From positions 1-64,000 of the forward strand of contig JABDFW010000001.1 of NCBI GenBank assembly GCA_013286305.1: DNA of 64,000 nucleotides. The letters are read 5' to 3'. The stretch comes from Bacteroidota bacterium (lineage in GTDB: Bacteria > Bacteroidota > Bacteroidia > Chitinophagales > Chitinophagaceae). Shown here piece by piece: positions 15,529 to 24,687 of the stretch (position 1 is the first letter of the stretch; each line of letters begins with the position of its first letter). The notes under the pieces were generated by a model, which was given only the letters and a program-made list of their open reading frames with translations, was not told the origin of the DNA and made no database searches. The position numbers were made by a program, and so were the translations under genes.

Positions 15529-17573
15529 TGCACTTACTTTATTTTATGAACCGAAAGATGTTTTCCCTATTATTATTTTTTCTGCCTTTTTGCGTACTTG
15601 GGCAAAAGGAGGGGCAGGCATTGATAGATAGCTTATTAACAGAACTGCCCAAACAAAAAGAAGATACCATTAAAGTAAAGGTTCTGTACAGGCTGTCAGG
15701 ATTATATTCTACAGTCGATATAGATAAGGGGTTACAATATGGGAAGAATGCGTTACTGCTCGCGAAAAAGCTCAATTGGGAAACCGGGGTTATAAAATCA
15801 TCTAATTCGTTAGGGTTGAATTTTTGGAGAAAAGGAGATTATCCGGAAGCTTTAAATTACTTTGATACCGTTATACTGGTAAGCATGCAAACGGGTGATA
15901 AGATAATGCTGAATAAGGGTTCGTTAAATAAAGGGTCAGTATATAATTTACAGGGATATTATCCCAGGGCATTAGAGTATTATATGAAATGCCTGAAGGT
16001 GTCTGAAGATATAAGGGACTATCCCGATGAAGCATTGTGTTTACACAATATTGCCAGTGTGTACCTGAAAACTGATGATTATGCTAAAGCGCTGGATTAC
16101 GATACCAAAGCTTTTGCCCTTTATCAATCATTGGCAAATAAATATGGTATGGCGCAATGCCTTGGGGGGCAGGCAGATGCTTACGACGGGCTTAAGAAGG
16201 ATACCGAAACATTGCATTATTACCAAAAAGCATTAACCCTGTACGAAGAGTTAAATGATAAAAATGGAATGGCCGCTATGCTGAATGATATGGCAACCAC
16301 TTACAAAGACAAAAAAGATTTTAAGAATTCAGTTGCAGACTATGCGAAAGCAATCGCAATAGAAGACTCTCTTGGAAATGACTATGAATTAGGGATGCTT
16401 TATAATAATATTGCGGGCGTATATATAGATGCTGTTAGATTCGGCGATTACAGTACTAATGAAAATAATAACATTGGTATAGTTAATATAAAAACCGGTT
16501 ATTTAAAAAAGGCCAATGACTATTTATCCGGTGCATTGATCATAAATAAAAAAAATAAGAACTTTGACGCCCTGATGGATAATTACCTTTTTATCTCTGA
16601 GCTTGATTCGATTAACGGAGATTATAAAGGTGCCTTAGAAATGCATAAAAAATACTCCATCTATAATGACTCCATTTACAATACTAATAATAAACAGACC
16701 ATTCAGCAACTGGAAGCCCAACGCCAGATAGACCTGCGCGATAAAGAAATACAAATAAGCAAACTTACCATAAGTAACGGGGAAAAACAACGATGGTTAT
16801 ATATAGCTGGCCTTGTGCTATTATTCATAATCGGGGGATTGCTTTTTCTTAGAAGCCGCAACCGTAAAAAAGTTAATATCAGACTGCAAAATTTAAATAG
16901 CCGCCTTGATGAAGCAAACAAAATAAAAACAAGGTTCTTCGCTATTCTCAGCCACGACCTTCGCAGCCCGGTAGCCAGCCTTATAAATTTTTTATATCTT
17001 CAAAAAGAAGCGCCTGACCTTCTTGAAAAAACTGATCCTTTAATACACAAGCAACGAATAACAAATTCTGCACAGGATCTTTTAAATATAATGGAGGACC
17101 TGTTGTTATGGAGCAAGGGGCAAATGAATAATTTTAAACCTGAGATAACAAGGGTGCAGGTTACTAACCTGTTTAATGAAATGCAGCATACTTACCCCGG
17201 CACAAAAGAACTGCAAATAAATTTTGTCACTCCTCCCGGCGATCTTGTAATAGATACTGATGAGAATTATTTAAAGACGATATTAAGAAACCTTACCACC
17301 AATGCCATAAAAGCATTGAAGAATAAAATAAATGGTTATATTGAATGGAAGGCATGGCAGGAAGGCGGCAAAATATACCTCTCAATCACCGATAATGGCC
17401 CCGGTATTTCTGAGGCGCAGCAACAGGTATTGTTTACAAACGATGCATCTATTGGTACACGAAACGGGCTTGGCCTTCATCTTATAAGAGATCTTGCAAC
17501 TGCTCTTAGCTATTCTATAAAGGTTGATTCTCAATTAGAAAAAGGTACTACATTCATCTTGATGGCGTGTTAG
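15528..17573 (+). CDS. TPR-containing membrane sensor histidine kinase
   Basis: A 681-residue sensor. A signal peptide (KMFSLLLFFLPFCVLGQ) leads to a periplasmic array of about seven tetratricopeptide repeats (residues 60-380), then a membrane helix around WLYIAGLVLLFIIGGLLFL (about 425-443). The HisKA domain has FAILSHDLRSPVASL with H476. The HATPase has N (TTNAIKAL), SITDNGPGIS and GLGLHLIRDLA, so it should be active. It is coupled to the LytTR regulator, which it presumably phosphorylates. The ligand sensed by the TPR region is unknown. Confidence 0.92.
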   Translation: MHLLYFMNRKMFSLLLFFLPFCVLGQKEGQALIDSLLTELPKQKEDTIKVKVLYRLSGLYSTVDIDKGLQYGKNALLLAKKLNWETGVIKSSNSLGLNFWRKGDYPEALNYFDTVILVSMQTGDKIMLNKGSLNKGSVYNLQGYYPRALEYYMKCLKVSEDIRDYPDEALCLHNIASVYLKTDDYAKALDYDTKAFALYQSLANKYGMAQCLGGQADAYDGLKKDTETLHYYQKALTLYEELNDKNGMAAMLNDMATTYKDKKDFKNSVADYAKAIAIEDSLGNDYELGMLYNNIAGVYIDAVRFGDYSTNENNNIGIVNIKTGYLKKANDYLSGALIINKKNKNFDALMDNYLFISELDSINGDYKGALEMHKKYSIYNDSIYNTNNKQTIQQLEAQRQIDLRDKEIQISKLTISNGEKQRWLYIAGLVLLFIIGGLLFLRSRNRKKVNIRLQNLNSRLDEANKIKTRFFAILSHDLRSPVASLINFLYLQKEAPDLLEKTDPLIHKQRITNSAQDLLNIMEDLLLWSKGQMNNFKPEITRVQVTNLFNEMQHTYPGTKELQINFVTPPGDLVIDTDENYLKTILRNLTTNAIKALKNKINGYIEWKAWQEGGKIYLSITDNGPGISEAQQQVLFTNDASIGTRNGLGLHLIRDLATALSYSIKVDSQLEKGTTFILMAC

Positions 17574-17620
17574 CTGAAAATAATTGTTTACGCATTCATA
17601 TAAATCGAAAAAAGTGCAGG

Positions 17621-18745
17621 TTAACCCTTTTCATGCCTGGTGATTGATGATTCACGTTTTTCCGTCATCACGATGTCTGTGCTTGCAGCCGCAAGGGAAA
17701 CATTATTCTTATTAAGCAGTTCAATTATTTCAAGATTAATATGTTCGCGAAAGGCATAAAATTCCTTTAGCGTCTGCGCCATCGAAGTAAAATACTGTAC
17801 AGTAATAACATGAGCCTTTGTACCGGTATCGCTTAAAAAAACAATGCTGTCCTCTATCACATCATCCTGCAATATCATTTTAATAGCCGCAGTTATATTT
17901 TTCAGTTCTTCGGCGGTAGCAGATAAACTTAGCTCCAGGCTTATTTCTGCCCTGCGTTGCGTGCGTTGTGTAACATTATCAAGAATGGTATCTACCATTT
18001 GTTTATTAGGTACGGTAATATATGTTTTCTGGTCGGTACGTATGCGGGTACTCCGCAAGCCAATTTTTTCAACTACGCCATTAAACCCCTGCACCTTTAC
18101 AGTATCGCCGGTGCTGAAAGGTTTGTCAAAAAAAATAATAAAAGAAGCTATAAGGTTTTCAAGGCTTTCCTTGGTGGCAAGGGCAATAGCTGCGCCAATA
18201 AGGCTTAACCCGGTAAGAAAATTACTAACCCTGTAATGAAAAGAAAAATGCAGAACAAGCAGGCCACCGATAAGAATAAGAAAAACGCGCAAAAAGTCTT
18301 TAAAAAAAATAATTAACTGGCTTGTATTCTCTCCACCGGCATTGCTTGCTTTTTCTTCCAGTATCAGCGCGGCAAATTTTACAAAGCGTATGCACAGCCT
18401 TATAAATACAATAATTAGCGCCGTATTTGTAACAGACTCCAGCAAAGCCTTGAAGTAAACGTCGCGGAATACTTTGAAATGTAAAAACGAAGGAAGGGTC
18501 AATTTATCAAATGCGATAACTATAATAAACAGGAACAGGAATATTTCAAGCGGGCCGATGATAAGCTCAAGAAAAGGATCTTTATGAAAACTTTTGCCCG
18601 ATTTTGTAAAGACCTTATAAAGCAGCTCAGCAAAATATTTTGAAATAAACCGCTTAACAATAAATGCAATTAATATAACGCCAAATACTTCAAGATAGGT
18701 TTGAATGCTGTTGTTTAATATCTCTTTTTGCAGAAAGTCTTCCAT
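17621..18745 (-). CDS. MscS-family mechanosensitive ion channel
   Basis: A 374-residue inner-membrane protein. Membrane helices lie at about 15-30, 60-85, 105-125 and 145-200. The pore-lining helix is GLSLIGAAIALATKESLENLIASFIIFFDKPFSTGD, followed by the MscS beta-domain (VQGFNGVVEKIGLRSTRIRT and ITVPNKQMVDTILDNVTQR) and an alpha/beta tail. It opens under membrane tension to release solutes on osmotic downshock. It follows the beta-propeller-like gene by 9 bp, so both are probably co-transcribed with lpxH. Confidence 0.93.
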   Translation of the reverse strand: MEDFLQKEILNNSIQTYLEVFGVILIAFIVKRFISKYFAELLYKVFTKSGKSFHKDPFLELIIGPLEIFLFLFIIVIAFDKLTLPSFLHFKVFRDVYFKALLESVTNTALIIVFIRLCIRFVKFAALILEEKASNAGGENTSQLIIFFKDFLRVFLILIGGLLVLHFSFHYRVSNFLTGLSLIGAAIALATKESLENLIASFIIFFDKPFSTGDTVKVQGFNGVVEKIGLRSTRIRTDQKTYITVPNKQMVDTILDNVTQRTQRRAEISLELSLSATAEELKNITAAIKMILQDDVIEDSIVFLSDTGTKAHVITVQYFTSMAQTLKEFYAFREHINLEIIELLNKNNVSLAAASTDIVMTEKRESSITRHEKG

Positions 18746-18754
18746 GCAACAAAG

Positions 18755-19576
18755 TTATTGAAGTGTATAAATGGAAAGGCCATCTTTTGTAAGAACAAAA
18801 AATTTATTACCCAGTTTTTGCATTTTTATGACGGATGCGAGATTGATATTTGTTTTTACCTGCTGAATATTTAATGCGCGGGGGTTTGAAAAATAAAGAA
18901 ACCTGTCGTCGTGCCCGAATAAATTTTTGTCTGCCACCTGCACATTTTTCCACCCATTTACCTGCACCCTTTGTTTTAATGCGCCGTAATAGTCAAAAAT
19001 AAGCCAGCCGTTATTTGTATCGTACAGGTAAAGCGATCCGTCATTATCTATTATGCGGGTGGGTTCGTATTGTTCTGAGAATAGCACCCTGAAGTCGGCG
19101 GTTTCCAACAGAACATTGCCGTTATCGTCAAGCTTCTTTATTTTATTATCCAACTCGTCAAAAATCCAGTAGTTATTATCATAGCTCTGCGCAACCGCCT
19201 TTACCTGCAAAATTCCGTACTTACGCAAGTCAATAGTATTAAGTGTATTAAAAAAACGGTCAAGTACAAGAATAGTGGTAAAATCTTTATAGAAAACAAT
19301 TATTTTAAGCGGGTTGCTTACATCCATTGAATATATATCTCCATAACGGCGTACATCGTTAAATACACCCGCAGAATCATATTTATCGTCTAATTTTTTA
19401 ACCTGGTTATCTGTACTTACTAAGTAAATGTTATTAAGGTTGTCAGTATAAAAATTGGTATAGCTGCCCGGTATTGTTTTTTGCGCAAGCAGGTTTATAG
19501 TGGTATCTGCGGCCATAATTTTAAGCAATGGCACAAACAGTAACAGGATGAAGCAAAGGTTTTTTACGATTCCCAT
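18755..19576 (-). CDS. Exported beta-propeller-like protein of unknown function
   Basis: A 273-residue protein with signal peptide MGIVKNLCFILLLFVPLLKIMA. The mature chain is built of short repeating strands (NNIYLVSTDNQVKKLDD, NNYWIFDELDNKIKKLDD, GSLYLYDTNNGWLIFD), consistent with a small six-bladed propeller. No catalytic residues are evident. The ATG lies inside the 3-prime end of lpxH (13-bp overlap), so the genes are translationally coupled. An envelope role is inferred from export and context. Confidence 0.75.
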   Translation of the reverse strand: MGIVKNLCFILLLFVPLLKIMAADTTINLLAQKTIPGSYTNFYTDNLNNIYLVSTDNQVKKLDDKYDSAGVFNDVRRYGDIYSMDVSNPLKIIVFYKDFTTILVLDRFFNTLNTIDLRKYGILQVKAVAQSYDNNYWIFDELDNKIKKLDDNGNVLLETADFRVLFSEQYEPTRIIDNDGSLYLYDTNNGWLIFDYYGALKQRVQVNGWKNVQVADKNLFGHDDRFLYFSNPRALNIQQVKTNINLASVIKMQKLGNKFFVLTKDGLSIYTLQ

Positions 19577-20322
19577 TTTTTTAATTCAATATCATTACCG
19601 TCAAACGTTGCGTAGGTAAAATTGAGTATCCAGTCACCAAGATTTATATAGCGGCTGGTTGAATTCAGTTCATAATCTACAGGGTAATGCCTGTGCCCGA
19701 AAATAAAATAATCAAAGTGTTCTTTGGCCAACACCTGCCTGCAATAAATAACAAGCCATTCGGCCTTTTCACCCATAAAATGTTTATCGGTGCTGCCCGT
19801 TTTTTCCCGGCTCTTCCTGCTAAAATAATTTGCCAGGCCTATACCAAGGCTGGGGTGCAATTGCCCGAACATCCACTGACATAGCCTATTCCTGAATATT
19901 TTTTTCAGGAATTTATAACCATGGTCGCCTGGCCCCAGGCCATCACCATGGCCAATTAAAAACTTTTTATTGTTCCATTCAAATGTTTGTGGCTCATAGT
20001 AAACCGTAATGCCCATTTCTTTTTCAAAATAACCGCTCATCCACATATCGTGGTTGCCTATAAAAACAAACACTTTTATTCCGCTATCAGTAAGCTCAGC
20101 AAGTTTACCAAATAACCTTACGTAGCCTTTGGGCACAACTTTTTTATACTCGTACCAAAAGTCGAAAATATCGCCTAAAATAAAAACTTCCGAAGCATCC
20201 GGCTTAATGCTTTCTAAAAAAGAAACGATCTTTTTTTCTCTTACTAAGCTGCTCTCATGATCGGGAGCGCCAAGGTGAAAATCAGAAAGAAAATAAATTT
20301 TTTTATTGGGGGAGATTAGCAT
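19564..20322 (-). CDS. lpxH: UDP-2,3-diacylglucosamine diphosphatase-like metallophosphoesterase (LpxH)
   Basis: 252 residues from ATG 20322. An upstream in-frame start at 20385 would run into the neighbouring gene and adds no family sequence. Metal ligands of the calcineurin-like fold are all visible: YFLSDFHLGAP, LGDIFDFW, FIGNHDMW, HGDGLGPGDHGY and FGHRHYPV. The sequence fits LpxH-type enzymes that cleave UDP-diacylglucosamine to lipid X in lipid A synthesis at the inner membrane. It precedes and overlaps the propeller gene and follows the GIY-YIG-like gene by 13 bp. Confidence 0.9.
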   Translation of the reverse strand: MLISPNKKIYFLSDFHLGAPDHESSLVREKKIVSFLESIKPDASEVFILGDIFDFWYEYKKVVPKGYVRLFGKLAELTDSGIKVFVFIGNHDMWMSGYFEKEMGITVYYEPQTFEWNNKKFLIGHGDGLGPGDHGYKFLKKIFRNRLCQWMFGQLHPSLGIGLANYFSRKSREKTGSTDKHFMGEKAEWLVIYCRQVLAKEHFDYFIFGHRHYPVDYELNSTSRYINLGDWILNFTYATFDGNDIELKKWES

Positions 20323-20335
20323 TTTGTGAGGATAG

Positions 20336-20830
20336 TTAGCTTTCCAGATAGGGATTAAATATTGGGAATAAGTGTGAGATAGCAAAATTTTCTAAATAGA
20401 ATCTAAGAAGATGATCTTTCTCCTCAGCGAAGGTGACAGTTGTGTTATTACAGAGATGTTCTTCTTCACCAAAAAGTTTCTTCCAGCATTCAAAAAAAGG
20501 TCCCTTTTTTGAATGATTATTCAATCTTACGCAAAGATCAGATTTTCCCTCTCCCTTTGTTCTTCCTACATAAATGCAAATATTAGGGCTCGTAATAATC
20601 TCTGATATATTTCTCTTTATCTTCCTTAACTCAATGCTATCAGTTCTGTCCTTAATTGTTCTGTAGGCGTCTGAATCTTTTTTTAGCCAAATAGCATAGA
20701 CTCCCGGGGTCTTAACATGGATTTTTTTTGTTATAGGAATAGAATATAGCTCGTTTCTTCCGAGCTCAAAAATATTGCATAAATCATTGCAATTTCCTAT
20801 ATCCTTCAATCCTTCAAGTTTATCTTCCAT
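20336..20830 (-). CDS. GIY-YIG-like nuclease-fold protein
   Basis: A 164-residue protein. GVY at 43-45 (TPGVYAIWL) and YVG at 87-89 (ICIYVGRTKGEG) match the two signature strands of GIY-YIG endonucleases. R102 in LCVRLNNH lies where the catalytic Arg is expected, and E147 in FYLENFAISHLFPIFNP is placed like the metal-binding Glu, with N159 in the final FN. The gap between the two strands (41 residues) is longer than in UvrC-type domains. No other domain is present. It is read in the direction of the MNT gene, but a 217-bp inverted-repeat element now separates them. Nuclease activity is inferred from motifs only. Confidence 0.7.
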   Translation of the reverse strand: MEDKLEGLKDIGNCNDLCNIFELGRNELYSIPITKKIHVKTPGVYAIWLKKDSDAYRTIKDRTDSIELRKIKRNISEIITSPNICIYVGRTKGEGKSDLCVRLNNHSKKGPFFECWKKLFGEEEHLCNNTTVTFAEEKDHLLRFYLENFAISHLFPIFNPYLES

Positions 20831-20855
20831 ATTTCTCTCATAATAGTTATTTAGA

Positions 20856-21072
20856 TCAGGGCAAACGCATTATAAATTTTAGAAAAATTTAAAATCATGT
20901 TACATGTCCCGTTAGGGACATTTTGTAGGTAGTCAGATGAAATAAAGTAAGCACGATGCGTTCCGATAGGAACGCTTGGTGCTCGTTTCATAATTGTTCT
21001 ACCTACGAAATGTACCTAACGGCACATAAAAGCCCAAAACAGCCTACTAATATTTATAATGCGTTTGCCCTG
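20856..21072. mobile_element. MITE-like element with 21-bp perfect inverted ends and 9-bp target duplication
   Basis: A 21-bp end beginning CAGGGCAAACGCATTATA (20857-20877) recurs as its exact reverse complement at 21052-21072. The 9-mer TTATTTAGA flanks it on both sides (20847-20855 and 21073-21081), indicating target duplication. Inside are REP-like palindromes GTCCCGTTAGGGAC (20906-20919) and GCGTTCCGATAGGAACGC (20958-20975), and paired TAGGTAG/CTACCTA arms. It is too short to code for a protein. It separates the MNT gene (the right duplication covers its stop codon) from the GIY-YIG-like gene. Confidence 0.78.
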
Positions 21073-21076
21073 TTAT

Positions 21077-21358
21077 TTAGACATACTGTAAATCTTTTTC
21101 AATAACTTTCATATACCTTTCCTTCATACCATTCTTTGAAACTATATCTACCTTTTTTTGGAACAATTCTTCCAATTCGTAGCTAAGATCAATAAAAGCC
21201 CTTGCGTCGGGAATTGTTAATTCAACCATTACATCTACGTCACTTGAACTATCGCTGTCCCCCCTGCTGTAAGAACCAAAAAGGGCTATGCTCTTTAACG
21301 GATATTTATTAAAAAGTATTTCTTTATTGGCTTTTAATGTATCAAGTACTTCATTCAT
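21077..21358 (-). CDS. MNT-type minimal nucleotidyltransferase
   Basis: A 93-residue protein of the pol-beta superfamily minimal nucleotidyltransferases. It has the active-site motif ALFGSYSRGDSDSSSDVDVMVEL (GSx(10)DxD; about residues 25-47) with catalytic aspartates in DVDV. Such proteins usually pair with a HEPN toxin, which the MntA antitoxin AMPylates. No HEPN gene is adjacent here. The stop codon lies within the target duplication of the inverted-repeat element, and in the element-free sequence the next gene would be the GIY-YIG-like one. It starts 39 bp after the lutC-like gene on the same strand. Confidence 0.88.
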   Translation of the reverse strand: MNEVLDTLKANKEILFNKYPLKSIALFGSYSRGDSDSSSDVDVMVELTIPDARAFIDLSYELEELFQKKVDIVSKNGMKERYMKVIEKDLQYV

Positions 21359-21397
21359 ACCTTAAAATTAAGAAAATGTGCTGATTATATCTCTATG

Positions 21398-22030
21398 CTA
21401 CTTGTCTATCAAAAAGCAATATACTTCTTTAGGCCCGTGTACGCCCACTACCAAAGTTTTCTCTATGTCTGCCGTGCGGCTTGGGCCAGTGGCGAAAGTG
21501 ATCAAGGAAGGCAGCTTTGCGTACTTATTTTTTGCCAGCGTAAGCGCATCTTTAACATCGTACACCAATTGGCTTGTATAGGCTATACAAATGTGCACCG
21601 GCGCATATACGCTCGTGGTCCTGCCACTTTGCTGGGCGCTGCTCATTACAATGCTGCCGGTTCTTGCTACCAAAAATTCACATCCTGTAATGGAAGCATC
21701 GCAAGTTATAAGATCATCTGAGTAATTAATAGTAAACCCGGCAGAAGATAAGGATTCTTTTAGCCCGCTTTCCCTGCAATATATTTTGTCCCACTTGCGT
21801 GTAACGATCAACGATTGCAGTTGTTCAACCAATTCATTTTCATTAAGGCAAAAAGAAAACTTACCCTGCAGCTTTGTAAAATTTTCAGCGAATTCAACAT
21901 CAATTTCCTGTTGCAATGGCTTAAATACGCTCTCGGTTCCATCACTTTGAGGAAAAGGAACAGGCACTGAATTGCTCAGTGCCTGTCGTATTTTGCGTAA
22001 GATATTTTGTCTTGCGGGTGATACTTTCAT
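21398..22030 (-). CDS. LUD-domain protein (LutC/YkgG family)
   Basis: About 210 residues from ATG 22030 (MKVSPARQNILRKIRQAL is the usual family N-terminus); an ATG at 22054 would overlap ftsH by 8 bp. The LUD fold block STAGFTINYSDDLITCDASITGCEFLVARTGSIVMSSAQQSGRTTS and the C-terminal GPSRTADIEKTLVVGVHGPKEVYCFLID are typical. Relatives act in lactate utilisation with LutA and LutB, but neither is present here. In Bacteroidota a lone LUD gene often follows ftsH, as here, and its job in that setting is not established. Confidence 0.88.
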   Translation of the reverse strand: MKVSPARQNILRKIRQALSNSVPVPFPQSDGTESVFKPLQQEIDVEFAENFTKLQGKFSFCLNENELVEQLQSLIVTRKWDKIYCRESGLKESLSSAGFTINYSDDLITCDASITGCEFLVARTGSIVMSSAQQSGRTTSVYAPVHICIAYTSQLVYDVKDALTLAKNKYAKLPSLITFATGPSRTADIEKTLVVGVHGPKEVYCFLIDK

Positions 22031-22046
22031 CTCACTCGTAATTTTA

Positions 22047-24131
22047 TTATGCAAGCGGCCTGGCGGGGCTATTAATAATGCCCGGAACTTTTTCTTCCTG
22101 GTTACTTAGCCCGTTTTCTGAATGCTTATTATCTACCGGAGGAGCCTCAACGCCATCATCCAGCAGCTTTTTTTCTTCAAAGGGGCGTTTGCCTATCAAT
22201 ATTTCCAGATCGCTTTTAAATAATACTTCTCTTTTCAACAATTCCTTAGCTAATTTTTCAACTTGCTCCTTCTTCTCTACCAGTAATTTTTTAGTTCTTA
22301 TATATCCCTCATCAATAAGTTTCCTTACTTCTTCATCAATTATCTTGCCCGTCTCTTCGCTAAAAGGCTTGGTAAAGGCATTTTCCTGCGAGGGGTCGTA
22401 AAAGCTAACATTTCCCACCTTTTCATTCATACCGTAAACAGTCACCATTGAGTAAGCTATACGGGTTATTTGCTGAAGATCGTTTGAAGCGCCGGTAGAT
22501 ATTTTGCCAAAAAATATTTCTTCTGCTGCTCTGCCGCCAAGCGTCATACAAATTTGATCCATCAATTGGTCTGTATTATACAAATACTGCTCTTTCGGCG
22601 TGTATTGTGCATAACCCAATGCAGCAGTACCACGGGGTACAATGGTTACTTTTAATAAAGGGTAAGCATGTTCAAGGTACCATCCGCAAATAGCATGGCC
22701 CGCTTCGTGATAGGCTATTATCTCTTTTTCTTCAGGTAATATTATTTTATTCTTTTTTTCCAGGCCACCAATAACGCGGTCAATAGCGTCCTGAAAATCG
22801 CTCATATCTACCGCGTCTTTTCCTTTGCGGGCGGCAATAAGGGCAGCCTCATTACAAACATTGGCTATATCAGCGCCTGCAAAACCGGGTGTTTGTTCAG
22901 CAAGCTTATGTATATCAAGGGTTTGAGAAATTTTTATCGGTTTCAAATGCACTTTAAAAATAGCTTCGCGCCCCTTTACATCGGGTTTGTCAATAGATAT
23001 CTGGCGGTCAAAGCGGCCAGGCCGTAATAAAGCCGGGTCTAATACATCGGGCCTGTTGGTAGCAGCAAGGATAATAATACCTGCATCGCCTGCAAAGCCA
23101 TCCATTTCAACCAATAATTGGTTAAGGGTATTTTCTCTTTCGTCGTTGCTCATTATAGCATTGCGCCCGCGGGCACGGCCAATGGCATCTATTTCGTCAA
23201 TAAAGATGATACACGGGGCTTTTTCCCTTGCCTGCTTAAACAAGTCCCTAACGCGGCTGGCGCCTACACCTACAAACAGTTCTACAAAATCAGAACCGCT
23301 CATGCTGAAAAAAGGCACCTGGGCTTCGCCCGCAACAGCTTTGGCCAATAAGGTTTTACCGGTACCCGGCGGTCCTATCAATAATGCACCCTTGGGTATT
23401 TTACCACCAAGCAGGGTGTACTTTTTAGGGTTCTTTAAAAAGTCAACAATTTCCATTACCTCCACTTTTGCCTCATCTAACCCTGCAACATCGGCAAAAT
23501 TTATGTTCACTTTTGTGCCTTTTTCAAATAACTGGGCTTTGCTTTTGCCTATATTAAATATACCACCCGGGCCACCACCACCGGCAGGGCCACCCATTTT
23601 GCGCATGAATAAAAAGATCATTACCACAAAAAGCAGGATAGTGAAAAAGATATTTGCCGCGGGGCCATACCATTCGCCTTCGCTTGTTATGTGTATATCC
23701 GGTTTCTTTGTATTTGATACATTATTGTCCTTACAAAACTGGTCATACCGGTTAGGCCATGTTTTTGCATCAGATACACCAAACTCAAATAGAGGAGAAG
23801 TATTATCAGCAGGTACGGTTTTTTGCAACTTATCTTTATAATAAGGTTTGTTAAGGCTATCGCTGTTAATATATACCCTTACAATGTCTTTATTTTTTAC
23901 AAGGTCTATCTTCGTAACATCGCCCTGTAACAACATGTGTTGAAAAAACTCGGATTCAGTAGTTGTAGCCGTATCTGGTGTACTTCTAACCAAAAGATTA
24001 TATCCTATAAGCCCTACTGCAATAACGGCGTATATCCAGTAAATACTAAACCGGGGGCCCTTCCGCGGGTTTTTGTCATCACCTCCTCTGTCAATAGGAT
24101 TGGGTTTTATGTTTTTATCGTCCTGTGCCAT
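22047..24131 (-). CDS. ftsH: ATP-dependent zinc metalloprotease FtsH
   Basis: A 694-residue membrane-anchored AAA+ protease that degrades misfolded and regulatory membrane and cytosolic proteins. Two transmembrane helices (about 31-47 and 159-176) flank a periplasmic domain. The AAA module has Walker A GPPGTGKT (253-260), Walker B IIFIDEID and the pore motif FVG. The peptidase motif HEAGH is at 475-479. A glycine-rich linker GGPAGGGGPGG follows the second helix. It lies between rsfS (65 bp upstream) and the LUD gene, all on the reverse strand. Confidence 0.98.
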   Translation of the reverse strand: MAQDDKNIKPNPIDRGGDDKNPRKGPRFSIYWIYAVIAVGLIGYNLLVRSTPDTATTTESEFFQHMLLQGDVTKIDLVKNKDIVRVYINSDSLNKPYYKDKLQKTVPADNTSPLFEFGVSDAKTWPNRYDQFCKDNNVSNTKKPDIHITSEGEWYGPAANIFFTILLFVVMIFLFMRKMGGPAGGGGPGGIFNIGKSKAQLFEKGTKVNINFADVAGLDEAKVEVMEIVDFLKNPKKYTLLGGKIPKGALLIGPPGTGKTLLAKAVAGEAQVPFFSMSGSDFVELFVGVGASRVRDLFKQAREKAPCIIFIDEIDAIGRARGRNAIMSNDERENTLNQLLVEMDGFAGDAGIIILAATNRPDVLDPALLRPGRFDRQISIDKPDVKGREAIFKVHLKPIKISQTLDIHKLAEQTPGFAGADIANVCNEAALIAARKGKDAVDMSDFQDAIDRVIGGLEKKNKIILPEEKEIIAYHEAGHAICGWYLEHAYPLLKVTIVPRGTAALGYAQYTPKEQYLYNTDQLMDQICMTLGGRAAEEIFFGKISTGASNDLQQITRIAYSMVTVYGMNEKVGNVSFYDPSQENAFTKPFSEETGKIIDEEVRKLIDEGYIRTKKLLVEKKEQVEKLAKELLKREVLFKSDLEILIGKRPFEEKKLLDDGVEAPPVDNKHSENGLSNQEEKVPGIINSPARPLA

Positions 24132-24196
24132 ACTTGCTTACTTCACAATTGTTTAATAGTTTTTCTTAATAAAAGTTCAAAATACAGTGTTTTATA

Positions 24197-24601
24197 TTAA
24201 CTGTCATATTCTTCAAGTTCTGCATCGCTCCACATTTCCTCAAGTTTGTAAAATTTGCGGGTTTCAGCATGCATTATATGTATCACTATATTTATATAAT
24301 CAATCAATATCCATTGTTTAGCCTGGTGGCCTTCGTGCTTATAAGGAATTTCATTGCACTCCTTTTTAACGGTATCTTCTACCGAGTCACTTATGGCCTT
24401 TACCTGCGTGGTATTGGAGGCCTCGCAAATAACAAAGAAATCAGCAACTGCTTCAGGTATTTTCCGCAGATCGAGGCAAACTATTTTTTCACCCTTTTTT
24501 TCCCTTATAGCCTTTATTACAGACTTGAAAATTTTAGAATTACGGTTAAGCCTTATTATGCCTGTTCTTTTGCGATCATTCAAGACAGATAATGGTGCCA
24601 A
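24197..24601 (-). CDS. rsfS: Ribosomal silencing factor RsfS
   Basis: A 134-residue protein that binds ribosomal protein uL14 and blocks subunit joining when nutrients run low. The family core is clear: KIVCLDLRKIPEAVADFFVICEASNTTQVKAISDSVEDTV, then WILIDYINIVIHIMHAETRKFYKLEEMWSDA. The only usable start in the family-like N-terminus (APLSVLNDRKRTG) is TTG at 24601, since no in-frame ATG exists. It lies upstream of ftsH and is divergent from birA across 86 bp. Confidence 0.93.
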   Translation of the reverse strand: MAPLSVLNDRKRTGIIRLNRNSKIFKSVIKAIREKKGEKIVCLDLRKIPEAVADFFVICEASNTTQVKAISDSVEDTVKKECNEIPYKHEGHQAKQWILIDYINIVIHIMHAETRKFYKLEEMWSDAELEEYDS

Positions 24602-24663
24602 TAATCAATTAAATTTTAGTGAAATAATTTATTAATTGTATTTAGGGCCGGTTGCAATTCAGC

Positions 24664-24671
24664 TAATTTTG
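24664..24671 (+). promoter_or_regulatory. -7 box of the birA promoter
   Basis: TAATTTTG matches the Bacteroidota -7 consensus TAnnTTTG. Its placement 16 bp before the TTG start of birA gives a short leader and supports that start. No -33 TTG lies at exactly 19-21 bp. Confidence 0.45.
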
Positions 24672-24687
24672 CCAAAAATACTAATTT

